A DNA stretch of 64,000 nucleotides from Streptomyces rhizosphaerihabitans (GTDB lineage Bacteria > Actinomycetota > Actinomycetes > Streptomycetales > Streptomycetaceae). Of this stretch, positions 1 through 8,615 are shown one piece after another. Every line of letters begins with the position of its first letter. Within the stretch, counting starts at the first letter, position 1. A model generated the notes under the pieces. It ran no database searches. It worked only from the letters and a program-made list of their open reading frames with translations, and was not told where the DNA came from. The position numbers and the translations under genes were made by a program. The DNA lies in contig NZ_JAODTZ010000007.1 in the NCBI RefSeq assembly GCF_025399795.1, positions 186,001-250,000 on the forward strand, in the 5' to 3' direction.

Positions 1-543
1 GTAGACGACGTCGTAGCGCGAGAAGTCGACCCGCGGGTCGGCCACGGCGAGGGCGTCGCGCAGATAGGCGGCGCGGTCGGCGGCGTTCCAGTCCCGCTGT
101 ATGGCGTACGACGTGGAGGCGTGCGGCATCTGGATCCAGGTGCGCTGCGGATGGGGGCGGACCGTGAACCTGCCGTACGAGGCACGCTCGAAGAAACGGC
201 TGGTGGCGGGGAAGTAGTCGCCCGTCAGCTCGGCGGGCGTGGTGGTCGGGGTGGAGTCCGGGAAGGACAGGAAGACCATCACGGCGTCGAGGGGACGGGT
301 GGGGCGCTCGTAGGAGGAGTTCCAGGTGTCGACGCCCTCCGAGTGGTGCGCCGTGGTCCGCGTCAGGGCGCAGGGGGACGCGAGGGGTTCGGCGAGCGCG
401 TGGCCCGGCACCAGGGAGGTCGCGGCGAGCGCGGTCATCGAGGTGAACACGGCCGCGGTGCTGCGCCAGCGCGGTACACCGTCACGGGCGAGGCCGCGCG
501 GGGCCTCGCGAGCGAGAACCCTCAGGGGGAGCGGACGCGGCAC
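1..543 (-). CDS. Secreted M6-family metalloprotease, N-terminal part (cut by window start)
   Basis: The minus strand is open from a GTG at 543 to the window edge (181 codons), with GGAGG just upstream of the GTG. Residues about 1-30 are basic, followed by a hydrophobic stretch ending ALA, a typical signal peptide. The mature part has DAVMVFLSFPD, then FFERASYGRF and YAIQRDWNAADRAAYLRDAL, the pattern of the N-terminal region of M6 (immune-inhibitor-A-like) peptidases. The HExxH zinc motif would lie beyond the window, so the catalytic site cannot be checked. The family acts outside the cell on proteins. It is divergent from the c-di-GMP gene to the right. Confidence 0.7.
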   Translation of the reverse strand, partial: MPRPLPLRVLAREAPRGLARDGVPRWRSTAAVFTSMTALAATSLVPGHALAEPLASPCALTRTTAHHSEGVDTWNSSYERPTRPLDAVMVFLSFPDSTPTTTPAELTGDYFPATSRFFERASYGRFTVRPHPQRTWIQMPHASTSYAIQRDWNAADRAAYLRDALAVADPRVDFSRYDVVY

Positions 544-897
544 GTCGACCTCCGGATGCGGATTTCGGGACACCGCACCCAGCCTGATTCAATTTGTAAC
601 ACTTCGCCCTGTTTGTCTGCACCAGAAGAGTGAGGGGGCCTACGGGCCGACACCCCCGGACCTTCACGGAACGTCACATGCGGTCGACGGGGAAGAGAAC
701 CCGTCCAGATACAGGCAGAAACGATCTGTCAGAACGGGTGGTTGTTCCTGGACACTGGACAGTGGCCGCACCGTTTCGAGGCCAGCCACTATGATCGGCA
801 CACTTTCCTGCACGGACACGGCTTGTGCGGCGGTCCATCACCGGCCGACCGCCCCGAGAGACCCATACGAAGAACGAGTGCACTGCGGGAGCGAGCG
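544..897. other. Divergent intergenic region, no gene supported
   Basis: These 354 bp separate the leftward metalloprotease from the rightward GGDEF-EAL gene and should hold both promoters. I see an AT-richer patch around 587-615 but no clear -35/-10 pair. Short open frames here show no Streptomyces-like codon bias. The decamer GGAACGTCAC occurs at about 668 and again near 1085, inside the neighbouring gene; its meaning is unknown. Confidence 0.5.
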
Positions 898-2826
898 GTG
901 AGCGGAACGTCCGAAGGGCCGGCGCCCGCGGGAGACCTCGTCCGGCCGACCGTCACAGAACGTCACGTCGACACGTCTTCTCGTATGTCCGCCGGGACCT
1001 CTCCCGGCCCACCCGTCCCCTCCGTGTCGCCCGTAACGCCGGGCTCGTCTTCCGGGGCGCCCGCGTCCATGGCGGTTCCCGACGGAACGTCACCCCGGAC
1101 GTTCCACGCGGCCTTCGCCACCGCTCCGCTCGCGATGGCCGTCGTCGACCACGACGGTCTCGTCATCACCGCCAACGAGTCGCTGGGCACGCTGCTCGGC
1201 GCCGGGGCGCGGACGTTCGTCGGGCGGGCCGCCGCCGACCTGGTGGACCTGGCTTCCGACGCCCGCACCTGGCACGCGTACCGCGAGGTGCTGGCCGGCA
1301 GCCGGGGCCGGCTGCGCTGCACCCGACGGCTCAAGCACCCCGACGGCCATGCGATCTGGGCGCAGGTCACGGTCACGCCTCTGCCGCCGCAGGAGCGGGC
1401 GGTCCTGATCTCGGTCACCGACATCGGAGCGAGGCGTGAACTCCAGGCGCGGCTGCGCCACTTGCAGATGCACGACCCGGTGACCCGGCTGCCCAACCGC
1501 ACACTGTTCTTCGAGCGCCTGTCGGCCGCTCTGGAGGCGGAGGCGTACGACGAGGTCGGCACCGGCCGGATCGGCCTCTGCTATCTGGACCTGGACGGGT
1601 TCAAGGCGGTCAACGACACACTCGGCCACCGGGTGGGGGACCGACTGCTCGCGGCCGTCGCGGAGCGCCTGACGCGCTGCGCGGAGGAGGCCGGTCTCAC
1701 CAGGGCTGCCACTCCCCTGGTGGCACGGCTGGGAGGGGACGAGTTCGCGCTGCTCGTCGAGGACTCCACGGGCACCGACCAGTTGGCGGACCTCGCCGAG
1801 TCCGTACTGAAGGCGCTCCAGGCACCGTTCGACCTGTCGGGGCAGCGGCTGTCCCTGTCGGCGTCCATCGGGGTGGTCGAGCGGCGCGCCACCGGCACGA
1901 CCGCGACCGGTCTGATGCAGGCCGCGGACACCACGCTGTACTGGGCGAAGGCGGACGGCAAGGGCCGCTGGACGCTCTTCGACCCGGAGCGCAACGCGCA
2001 CCGCATGACGCGCCAGGCCCTGTCGTCCACCCTTCGCGCGGCCGTCGAGCGGGGTGAATTCGCCCTGGAGTACCAGCCGTTGGTGGGCATGGAGGACGGC
2101 GGTGTGCACGGGGTGGAGGCGCTCGTCCGGTGGAACCACCCGCGGTTCGGGATGCTCACGCCGAACCGGTTCATCGGACTGGCCGAGGAGAACGGCTCCA
2201 TCGTCCAGCTCGGCCGCTGGGTGCTGGCCACCGCCTGCCGCCAGGCCCGCCGTTGGCAGGCGGACCGACCGGACGCCCCGCCGATCTTCGTCAGCGTCAA
2301 CGTCGCCGTGCGTCAGGTCTGGGACTCGGACCTGGTGGCGGACGTGGCGGAGATCCTGGCGGAGACCGGACTGGCCCCGCATCTCCTCCAGTTGGAGCTG
2401 ACGGAGTCGGCGGTGATGGGCTCGGCGGGCCGGCCGCTCCAGGCACTGCAGGCCCTCAGCGACATGGGGGTCCGCATCGCCATCGACGACTTCGGCACCG
2501 GCTACTCGAACCTCGCCTACCTGAGCCGGCTCCCGGTGTCCGTGCTGAAGCTGGACGGCTCCTTCGTCCGCGGCTTCCAGTACGAGAACGCCGACGGCTC
2601 GTCCGCCCACCCCAACCCCGCCGACGAGGTCATCGTCGAGGCACTCATCCAACTCGCCCACCGGCTCGGCCTGACCGTCACGGCCGAATGCGTGGAGACC
2701 GCCTCACAGGCGTCCCGGCTCCGCGGTATCGGCTGCGACACCGGCCAGGGCTGGCTGTACTCCCGGCCGGTGGCGCCGGAGCGCATCTCCGCGCTGCTCA
2801 TGTCGGCCACCTGTCCTCAGGCCTGA
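898..2826 (+). CDS. PAS-GGDEF-EAL cyclic-di-GMP synthase/phosphodiesterase
   Basis: Predicted cytoplasmic enzyme of 642 aa that can both make and hydrolyse c-di-GMP, the second messenger controlling Streptomyces development. A PAS domain lies at about residues 60-180, a GGDEF domain follows with an intact RLGGDEF (GGDEF at 279-283), then an EAL domain with EAL at 407-409. Other EAL residues are present: the LELTES glutamate, IDDFGTGYS, KLDGSFV, AECVET and the final GQGWLYSRP. The position of the RxxD inhibitory site upstream of GGDEF reads AATP, so product inhibition is probably lost. No membrane segment is visible. The GTG at 898 (GGGAG upstream) is the preferred start; ATG 985 is an alternative. 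The architecture is that of RmdA/CdgA-type proteins, but I do not assign a symbol. Confidence 0.92.
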   Translation: MSGTSEGPAPAGDLVRPTVTERHVDTSSRMSAGTSPGPPVPSVSPVTPGSSSGAPASMAVPDGTSPRTFHAAFATAPLAMAVVDHDGLVITANESLGTLLGAGARTFVGRAAADLVDLASDARTWHAYREVLAGSRGRLRCTRRLKHPDGHAIWAQVTVTPLPPQERAVLISVTDIGARRELQARLRHLQMHDPVTRLPNRTLFFERLSAALEAEAYDEVGTGRIGLCYLDLDGFKAVNDTLGHRVGDRLLAAVAERLTRCAEEAGLTRAATPLVARLGGDEFALLVEDSTGTDQLADLAESVLKALQAPFDLSGQRLSLSASIGVVERRATGTTATGLMQAADTTLYWAKADGKGRWTLFDPERNAHRMTRQALSSTLRAAVERGEFALEYQPLVGMEDGGVHGVEALVRWNHPRFGMLTPNRFIGLAEENGSIVQLGRWVLATACRQARRWQADRPDAPPIFVSVNVAVRQVWDSDLVADVAEILAETGLAPHLLQLELTESAVMGSAGRPLQALQALSDMGVRIAIDDFGTGYSNLAYLSRLPVSVLKLDGSFVRGFQYENADGSSAHPNPADEVIVEALIQLAHRLGLTVTAECVETASQASRLRGIGCDTGQGWLYSRPVAPERISALLMSATCPQA

Positions 2827-2869
2827 GCACCTCTCACTTCCTCGGACCTGAGGGCCCGGCCCTCGGAGG

Positions 2870-2990
2870 CGAGTACCCGGTTCTCGGTCCGAGCGCCCTG
2901 GTTCTCGGGTCCGAGTCCCCTGGCTCTCAGACCTGAGCGTTCCGGTCCACAGGCCCGATCGCCCTGGTCCTCAGACCTGAGCGATCTGTT
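2870..2990. repeat. 22-bp degenerate tandem repeat at the 3' end of the LLM oxidoreductase gene
   Basis: About five units of 20-22 bp of the pattern GAGCGCCCTGGTTCTCGG lie between the two convergent genes and run into the last codons of the leftward gene. CTCAGACCTGAGCG, which contains that gene's stop codon, occurs both at 2924 and at 2971. It looks like an expanded, drifting copy of the gene's own 3' end. Confidence 0.7.
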
Positions 2991-4086
2991 CCTTCGGCAA
3001 CCCGTAGGCGTCCGCGATCAGTTCGTACGAGCGCAGCCTTACGTCACCGCTGTGCGCGTTGCCGGTGATCATCAACTCGTCGGCGCCGGTGCGCTTCTGG
3101 AGGTCGTCGAGGCCTGCGCGCACCTCGTCGGCGGTGCCGTGAATGACGTTGGCGTTCCAGGATCCGACGAACTCCCGCTCCATGGCGCTGAATTCGTAGG
3201 CCTCCGCCTCCTCCGGCGTCGGCACGAGACCGGGGCGCCCGGTGCGCAGGCGGACCATGCTCAGCGCGGCTGCCAGCACCTGGCGGCGGGCCTCCTTCTC
3301 CTCGTCCGCGGCGAGGGCGGACACACCGATGAGGGCGTACGGGGCGTCGAGGACCACGCTCGGCCGGAAGGACTCGCGGTAGAGGTCGAGCGCCGGGATC
3401 GTGTTCTGCGCCGAGAAGTGATGAGCGAAGGCGAAGGGGAGACCGAGGGCTCCGGCGAGACGGGCGCTGAAGCCGGAGGAGCCGAGCAGCCAGACCGGGG
3501 GCCGGTGCGGGGACTGGACCCCGCCCGGCGAGGTCGACTGGACGGGCCCGGGAACGGCGTGGATACGGGCGTAGGGGTGACCGTCGGGGAAGTCGTCGTC
3601 CAGGAAGCGGGTGAGTTCCGCGAGCTGCTCGGGGAAGTCGTCGGCGCCCTCGTTGAGGCGCTGGGTACGGCGCAGCGCTGCGGCCGTCGCACCGTCCGTG
3701 CCCGGGGCCCGGCCGAGGCCCAGGTCGATACGGCCCGGAGCCATCGCCTCAAGGGTGCCGAACTGCTCCGCGATGACCAGCGGGGCGTGGTTGGGGAGCA
3801 TCACTCCGCCGGAGCCCAGCCGGACACGGTCCGTGTGGGCGGCCAGGTGGGCGAGGATCACCGCGGGCGAGGAGCTGGCCACGCCGGGCATCGAGTGGTG
3901 TTCGGCCACCCAGTAGCGGTGGAAGCCGCGGGATTCCGCGAGGCGGGCGATCTGGACGCTGGTGCGGAGCGCGTCGGTCGCGGTGCGGCCCGCGCCCACG
4001 GTGACCAGGTCCAGTACGGAGAGGGGTACGGGGGCGGTGCCCTGTGCCGTGCCTCGGATCTCGCCCGTCTCGGCCGTCTCGTCCAC
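2971..4086 (-). CDS. LLM-class (bacterial luciferase-like) flavin-dependent oxidoreductase
   Basis: A 371-aa TIM-barrel monooxygenase of the luciferase-like superfamily, expected to use reduced FMN or F420 and oxygen on an unidentified small substrate. Family marks include PLSVLDLVTVG near the N-terminus, WVAEHHS at 59-65, the GSGGVMLPNHAPLVIAEQF strand-loop and LGLGRAPGTDG. Length and motifs fit the MsnO8-type subfamily (usually 330-370 aa). The start is an ATG preceded by a purine-rich AGGAGG-like stretch. The gene is transcribed alone, with a strong hairpin upstream at 4160-4210. The substrate cannot be inferred from neighbours. Confidence 0.9.
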   Translation of the reverse strand: MDETAETGEIRGTAQGTAPVPLSVLDLVTVGAGRTATDALRTSVQIARLAESRGFHRYWVAEHHSMPGVASSSPAVILAHLAAHTDRVRLGSGGVMLPNHAPLVIAEQFGTLEAMAPGRIDLGLGRAPGTDGATAAALRRTQRLNEGADDFPEQLAELTRFLDDDFPDGHPYARIHAVPGPVQSTSPGGVQSPHRPPVWLLGSSGFSARLAGALGLPFAFAHHFSAQNTIPALDLYRESFRPSVVLDAPYALIGVSALAADEEKEARRQVLAAALSMVRLRTGRPGLVPTPEEAEAYEFSAMEREFVGSWNANVIHGTADEVRAGLDDLQKRTGADELMITGNAHSGDVRLRSYELIADAYGLPKEQIAQV

Positions 4087-4443
4087 CGGGTGCCTCCTGT
4101 TGCGTACGCGTTGGTGTCCGCCGAGTACGAACAGGAGGGTGGCTCCGGTTATTCCCCGGGGCGGGGCGCCGGCCCGAGTGAAAAGGCTTCACCCGGGCCG
4201 GCGCCCCGCCCCGCCAGGACTCTCCCCGTCAGGGGCTTCTCCGGCCGAGGCTTCCCCGGCCGGGGCTGGGGGCGACTTGTTTCGCCCCCTCCGCCCCTTC
4301 CCGTCCTCAGGGGCTCCGCCCCCGAACCCCCGCTCCTCAAACGCCGGAGGGGCTGGACTTTCCCGGAGGAGCTGGAATTTGCCGAGGAGCCGGAATTTGC
4401 CGGAGGGGCTGGAATTTGCCGGAGGGGCTGAACCCTTCTGGAT
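4087..4443. repeat. Intergenic repeat region with the Streptomyces CTCAAACGCCGGAGGGG element
   Basis: These 357 bp have no supported gene. They contain the hairpin listed separately, a copy of the dispersed element CCGCTCCTCAAACGCCGGAG at about 4329-4348, common in Streptomyces intergenic DNA, and about four 18-19 bp tandem units of GCTGGAATTTGCCGGAGGGG at 4355-4432, ending just downstream of the 4444 stop codon. Confidence 0.65.
4160..4210. terminator. Long perfect inverted repeat, likely terminator of the leftward EutA-like operon
   Basis: GGCGGGGCGCCGGCCCG (4160-4176) pairs perfectly with the complementary arm at 4194-4210. The 17-nt centre can add a few pairs (TGAA/TTCA). No T-run follows, which is usual in high-GC actinobacteria. 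Its place downstream of the gene ending at 4444 suggests it stops that operon before the LLM gene. Confidence 0.6.
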
Positions 4444-5175
4444 CTACGCCTGGACGATCGGTTCCCTCGTGAAAAGGGTGCCTAGTTCCGGGGCGTTCAC
4501 TCGGCGGTCGGCCAGGCGCAGGGCTTCCCAGACCGTGACCTGGTTCGCGGTGAGGACCGGCTTGGCGAGGTCCTTCTCCAGCGCCGCGAGGTGGGAGGCG
4601 GTGTGGAGGGCCGTGTCGGGGAGGAGGATCGCCTCGGCGTCCGGGCGGTCCGCCTCGCGGGCGAGCGCGAGGACCTGGTCGTAGTCCCAGCCGGCGGCCT
4701 CGGCGGCGGTGACGACACCGGAGCCGCGCACCGCCACCACCTCCGTGCCGGCCTCCTTCAGGAACGCGGCGAAGAGCGCGGCCACGTCGTCCGGGTAGGT
4801 CGCCCCGATCGCGACCCGCTGCGCCTCGATCTCCCGCGCGGCATGCGCGAAGGCGAAGGACGTCGAGGACGCGGGCAGGCCTGCCGCCCTGGCGAGGCCG
4901 CGGACCTGCTCGTGGGCGCCCTGCAGTCCGTACACGAAGCTGCCGCTGGTGCACGCCCAGACCACGGCCTCCGCGCCGGACAGGCGCAGCTCCTCGACGC
5001 CCGCCGCGAGGCGCTGCGCCGAGCCCATTTCGATGAGCGCGTCCACGCGGTGTGCGTCCTCCCCGATGTCCGTGTGGACGACGGTCAGGCGGATGTCGCT
5101 GCCGAGCAGCTGCTCGATGCGCGGGTAGTCGTCCTCGGCCGAGTGGCCGGGGTAGAGGAATCCGAGTGCGGTCAT
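4444..5175 (-). CDS. Maleate isomerase / Asp-Glu racemase family protein, single-cysteine paralogue
   Basis: A 243-aa cytoplasmic protein of the family that includes maleate cis-trans isomerase, arylmalonate decarboxylase and EutA. The first catalytic cysteine is in WACTSGSF (Cys75). The second half of the usual pair is missing: where the next gene has ISCTNLP this one has ILLPDTALHT, with no cysteine. It therefore cannot run a two-cysteine isomerisation and may be a lyase, decarboxylase or partner subunit. The ATG at 5175 overlaps the preceding gene's stop as ATGA, so translation is coupled. It is last in a two-gene leftward operon with its EutA-like paralogue. Confidence 0.85.
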   Translation of the reverse strand: MTALGFLYPGHSAEDDYPRIEQLLGSDIRLTVVHTDIGEDAHRVDALIEMGSAQRLAAGVEELRLSGAEAVVWACTSGSFVYGLQGAHEQVRGLARAAGLPASSTSFAFAHAAREIEAQRVAIGATYPDDVAALFAAFLKEAGTEVVAVRGSGVVTAAEAAGWDYDQVLALAREADRPDAEAILLPDTALHTASHLAALEKDLAKPVLTANQVTVWEALRLADRRVNAPELGTLFTREPIVQA

Positions 5176-5960
5176 GCCCAACCTTCCTGTTCTTCGGGCA
5201 GTACGGGTCCCCGGCGGGCGGCTCGGTCGATCAGCCGCTGATAGGGGCCCACCGCTCGGGTACCCAGTTGGCGCAGTGCCGCCCACATCGTCACCTGGTT
5301 GGCCGAGATCACCGGGATCCGCAGTTCCGCCTCCAGCTGGGGGATGACGTCGTACGTCGGAAGATTCGTGCAGCTGATGAAGAGGGCGTCCGCCGCGCCC
5401 CGCGCCGCCCGGCGGGCCATGTCGGCCACATCGCGGTACGGGACCTTCCAGATGTGCCTGGTCAGCCCCATGAAGGCGCGCTCGGTGACGGTGATGCCGG
5501 CCTCCGCGAGGTACTCCTCCAGGGACTGGGTCACCGAGACCGTATACGGGGTGACCAGGGCGATCCGGCGGGCACCGAGGTCCTCCAGTGCGGCGAGGAG
5601 GGCGCCGGAGGTGGTGAGCGAGGGCAGCCCGCCCGCCCGGGTCATCGCCTCGCACATCGCCCGTTCCCCGGCGACCCCGCCGACAAAACTGCCGGACGTG
5701 CACGCGTACGCGACGACCTCGGGCGCGACCGCGTTCAGGGCGCGGACCGCGTCGCCGAGGGTCTCGTGCTCGGAGACCAGGCGGGCCAGGTCCAGGCTCA
5801 CTTCGACCGGCACGAACGGGGTGCGGGTCAGATGCAGGGAGACGTCGTCCGGGACCCACCGCCACAGTTCACGGTCGAGGGCGAAGTCGAAGGGGGCCAC
5901 GACGCCGACCCCGCGCTGTGGATGCGGACCGCCGAGAAAGGAAACGTCCATGGCAGGCAC
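5172..5960 (-). CDS. EutA-like maleate isomerase / Asp-Glu racemase family protein
   Basis: A 262-aa (259 from ATG 5951) member of the Asp/Glu racemase superfamily, closest in pattern to maleate cis-trans isomerases and the ectoine-utilisation protein EutA. Both family cysteines are present, in YACTSGSF (Cys87) and ISCTNLPTYD (Cys197), and the ISANQVTMWA segment is typical. It is the first gene of a leftward pair, divergent from the hydroxyacid dehydrogenase. The GTG at 5960 and the ATG at 5951 are both possible; the GAGG upstream fits neither spacing well. Its setting next to an Ehu-type importer supports a role in breaking down the imported compound, but the substrate is not known. Confidence 0.87.
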   Translation of the reverse strand: MPAMDVSFLGGPHPQRGVGVVAPFDFALDRELWRWVPDDVSLHLTRTPFVPVEVSLDLARLVSEHETLGDAVRALNAVAPEVVAYACTSGSFVGGVAGERAMCEAMTRAGGLPSLTTSGALLAALEDLGARRIALVTPYTVSVTQSLEEYLAEAGITVTERAFMGLTRHIWKVPYRDVADMARRAARGAADALFISCTNLPTYDVIPQLEAELRIPVISANQVTMWAALRQLGTRAVGPYQRLIDRAARRGPVLPEEQEGWA

Positions 5961-6138
5961 CGGCCTCGGAGAGGGAAACAGGCGGGCAACGGACCGTATG
6001 CGAGCCCGTGTTGACGAAGGTAGGTTCGGGTGCGAGCGTGGTCAATCCGCGCATCTCAGACGGCTCGGCCCCGTTCGCCCGCACGTCTCCCCGGTCATGT
6101 CGCCCCAGGATCTCCCCAGAGAAGCGGACCCGCATTGC

Positions 6139-6149
6139 GAAACGGTTTC
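6139..6149. promoter_or_regulatory. GAAAC-G-GTTTC palindrome in the divergent promoter region
   Basis: A perfect 11-nt palindrome ends five bases before the ATG at 6155. IclR-family proteins of the KdgR type bind GAAAC...GTTTC sites, and an IclR gene closes this cluster, so this is a candidate operator. A related GGGGAAACC lies beside the IclR start at about 12684-12692. Confidence 0.35.
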
Positions 6150-6154
6150 CACCG

Positions 6155-7138
6155 ATGAACGCCCGTATGTCCACCGGCGCGCCCCACCCGTCGGCCCCGG
6201 CCACCCTCCTCGTCCTGGACGCCGACCCGCTCCCCCGGCTCGGCCGGCTCACCGGTCGCGTACGGATCGAGCACGCCGACGAGTCCACGCTCGCGGAGCG
6301 GCTGCCGCACGCGGACGCGCTGCTCGTGTGGGACTTCACCTCGGACGCGGTGCGCCGTGCCTGGCCGGGCGAGGGGCCGCGGCCGCGCTGGGTGCACACC
6401 GCCAGCGCGGGCGTGGAGCATCTGATGTGTCCCGAGCTCGCCGCCTCCGACACGGTGGTGACCAACGCGCGCGGCATCTTCGACCGGCCGATCGCCGAGT
6501 ACGTCGCCGCCCTGGTCCTCACCATGGCGAAGGACCTGCCGCGGACCTGGGACCTGCAGCGGCGCCACGAGTGGCGGCACCGCGAGTCGCAGCGGGTGGC
6601 CGGGACCCGCGCCTGCGTGGTGGGCTCCGGACCGATCGGGCGGGCGATCGTCCGCACCCTCAAGGCGCTCGGTGTCATCACGGCCCTGGTGGGGCGCGTC
6701 CCACGCACCGGGATCCACGGTCCGAAGGAGCTGGACCGGCTGATGGCGCGCGCCGACTGGGTGGTGTCCGCGGCGCCGCTCACCGCCGAGACACACGGCA
6801 TGTTCGACGCACGGCGCTTCGGGATGATGCAGCCCTCGGCCCGCTTCATCAACGTCGGGCGCGGGCAGCTCGTCGTCGAGGAGGCGCTCGCCGAGGCACT
6901 GTCGAAGCGGTGGATCGCGGGTGCGGCCCTCGATGTCTTCCAGCACGAACCGCTGGCTCGTGACAGCCCGTTGTGGGAGATCCCGGGGCTGATCGTGTCA
7001 CCGCACATGAGCGGGGACACGGTCGGCTGGCGGGACGAACTGGGCTCGCAGTTCGTGGAGTTGTACGAGCGCTGGGCGGCGGGCAAGCCGTTGCCGAACG
7101 TGGTCGACAAGAAGCGCGGGTACGTACCAGGACACTGA
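6155..7138 (+). CDS. D-2-hydroxyacid dehydrogenase (NAD-dependent)
   Basis: A 327-aa enzyme of the D-isomer-specific 2-hydroxyacid dehydrogenase family, interconverting a 2-oxoacid and a D-2-hydroxyacid. Visible marks: NARGIFDRPIAEYV, the Rossmann motif VVGSGPIGRAIV, the helix with INVGRGQLVVEEAL and SPHMSGDT near the C-terminus with the catalytic histidine. Start ATG 6155 is chosen because upstream codons have no homology; ATG 6167 is possible and neither has a strong ribosome site. It heads the rightward arm of the catabolic cluster and is followed 19 bp later by the amidase. Confidence 0.88.
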   Translation: MNARMSTGAPHPSAPATLLVLDADPLPRLGRLTGRVRIEHADESTLAERLPHADALLVWDFTSDAVRRAWPGEGPRPRWVHTASAGVEHLMCPELAASDTVVTNARGIFDRPIAEYVAALVLTMAKDLPRTWDLQRRHEWRHRESQRVAGTRACVVGSGPIGRAIVRTLKALGVITALVGRVPRTGIHGPKELDRLMARADWVVSAAPLTAETHGMFDARRFGMMQPSARFINVGRGQLVVEEALAEALSKRWIAGAALDVFQHEPLARDSPLWEIPGLIVSPHMSGDTVGWRDELGSQFVELYERWAAGKPLPNVVDKKRGYVPGH

Positions 7139-7157
7139 ACTGCCTTGGGAGGGACCG

Positions 7158-8612
7158 ATGCCGGAACTCACCGAGCTGACGGCGGTACAACTCGTCGACG
7201 GATACCGCAAGGGCGAATTCAGCCCCGCGGAGGCGACGCGCGCGGCCCTGGAGAGAGCCTGCCGCGTGCAGCCGGCCGTGAACGCGTTCGTCGGTCTCTT
7301 CGCGGACGAAGCCCTGGCCCGGGCGCGTGAGTCGGCGGACCGCTGGCGGCGGGGCGAACCCGCGGGCCTGCTGGACGGCGTGCCCGTCACGGTGAAGGAC
7401 ATCCTGCTGCTGCGCGGCCATCCGACGCTGCGCGGCTCCAGGACCACGAGCGCGGCGGGCCGTTGGGAGGAGGACGCGCCCTCCGTGGCCCGGCTGCGCG
7501 AGCACGGCGCGGTGTTCCTGGGCAAGACGACGACGCCCGAGTTCGGCTGGAAGGGCGTCACGGACTCGCCGCTGTCGGGGGTGACGTGCAATCCGTACGA
7601 CGTCACGCGCACCGCGGGCGGCTCCAGCGGTGGCAGCGCGGCGGCCGTGGCGCTGGGCGCGGGCCCGTTGTCGCTCGGCACGGACGGCGGCGGCAGCGTC
7701 CGTATTCCGGCCGCCTTCTGCGGGATCTTCGGGCTGAAGCCGACGTACGGCAGGGTCCCGCTGTATCCGGCGAGTGCCTTCGGGACGCTCGCGCACGTGG
7801 GCCCGATGGCCCGGGACGCCGCCGACGCGGCACTGATGCTGGACGTGATCGGCGCACCGGACGCCCGCGACTGGTCGGCTCTGGGGCCGGCCGGCGGCTC
7901 CTTCGTGGACGCCCTCGACGGTGGGGTGCGCGGTCTGCGGGTCGCCTGTTCGCCCTCCCTGGGCGGGCAGGTCGCGATCGCCCCGGCCGTCGCGGCGGCG
8001 ATACGGCGGGCGGTGGAGCGCCTCGCGGACCTCGGCGCCCATGTCACCGAGGCCGACCCCGACTTCGCCGATCCGGTGGACGCCTTCCACACCCTGTGGT
8101 TCAGCGGGGCGGCCCGGGTGACCCAGCGGCTCGGCCCGGAGCAGCGGGCCCTGCTCGATCCGGGACTGCGGGAGATCTGCGGCACGGGCGCCCGCTTCAG
8201 CGCGCTGGACTATCTCGCCGCGACGGATGTCCGGATGGCGCTCGGCCGCCGGATGGGCCTGTTCCACACCTCGTACGACGTGCTGGTCACGCCCACCCTG
8301 CCGCTGACGGCCTTCGGGGCGGGCGCCGAGGTCCCGGACCGGTCGGGCCTGCGCCGCTGGACGGGCTGGACCCCGTTCACGTACCCCTTCAATCTGACGC
8401 AGCAGCCCGCGGCGACGGTCCCGGTCGGTGTGGACGGCGACGGACTGCCGGTCGGCCTGCAGATCGTCGCCGCCCGGCACCGGGACGACCTCGTCCTGCG
8501 GACGGCGCACGCGCTGTACGAGGCGGGGGTGGCGGGGGTGGCACCTCCATCGCCGCTGCCCTTGCCCTCGCCCTTGCCCTCGCCCTTGCCCTCGCCCTTG
8601 CCTTCGTCCTGA
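7158..8612 (+). CDS. Amidase (amidase-signature family)
   Basis: A 484-aa amidase-signature hydrolase that cleaves a C-N amide bond. The Ser-cisSer-Lys triad is visible: Lys80 in VTVKDILL, Ser156 in GGSSGGS and nucleophile Ser180 in GTDGGGSVRIP. AGGGACCG gives a ribosome site before the ATG. The last 18 residues are a PLPSPLPS repeat made by about five copies of a 12-bp unit (CCCTTGCCCTCG), which looks like a repeat expansion that moved the stop codon outward and is unlikely to be part of the fold. It sits between the dehydrogenase and the convergent DUF3830 gene (3 bp apart), consistent with breakdown of an amide or a ring-opened lactam/imide. Confidence 0.92.
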   Translation: MPELTELTAVQLVDGYRKGEFSPAEATRAALERACRVQPAVNAFVGLFADEALARARESADRWRRGEPAGLLDGVPVTVKDILLLRGHPTLRGSRTTSAAGRWEEDAPSVARLREHGAVFLGKTTTPEFGWKGVTDSPLSGVTCNPYDVTRTAGGSSGGSAAAVALGAGPLSLGTDGGGSVRIPAAFCGIFGLKPTYGRVPLYPASAFGTLAHVGPMARDAADAALMLDVIGAPDARDWSALGPAGGSFVDALDGGVRGLRVACSPSLGGQVAIAPAVAAAIRRAVERLADLGAHVTEADPDFADPVDAFHTLWFSGAARVTQRLGPEQRALLDPGLREICGTGARFSALDYLAATDVRMALGRRMGLFHTSYDVLVTPTLPLTAFGAGAEVPDRSGLRRWTGWTPFTYPFNLTQQPAATVPVGVDGDGLPVGLQIVAARHRDDLVLRTAHALYEAGVAGVAPPSPLPLPSPLPSPLPSPLPSS

Positions 8613-8615
8613 GCC

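Noticed and set aside
1090..2661. 523-codon minus-strand frame opposite the GGDEF-EAL gene
   Set aside because: The plus strand carries the intact GGDEF and EAL motifs, so this is a shadow.
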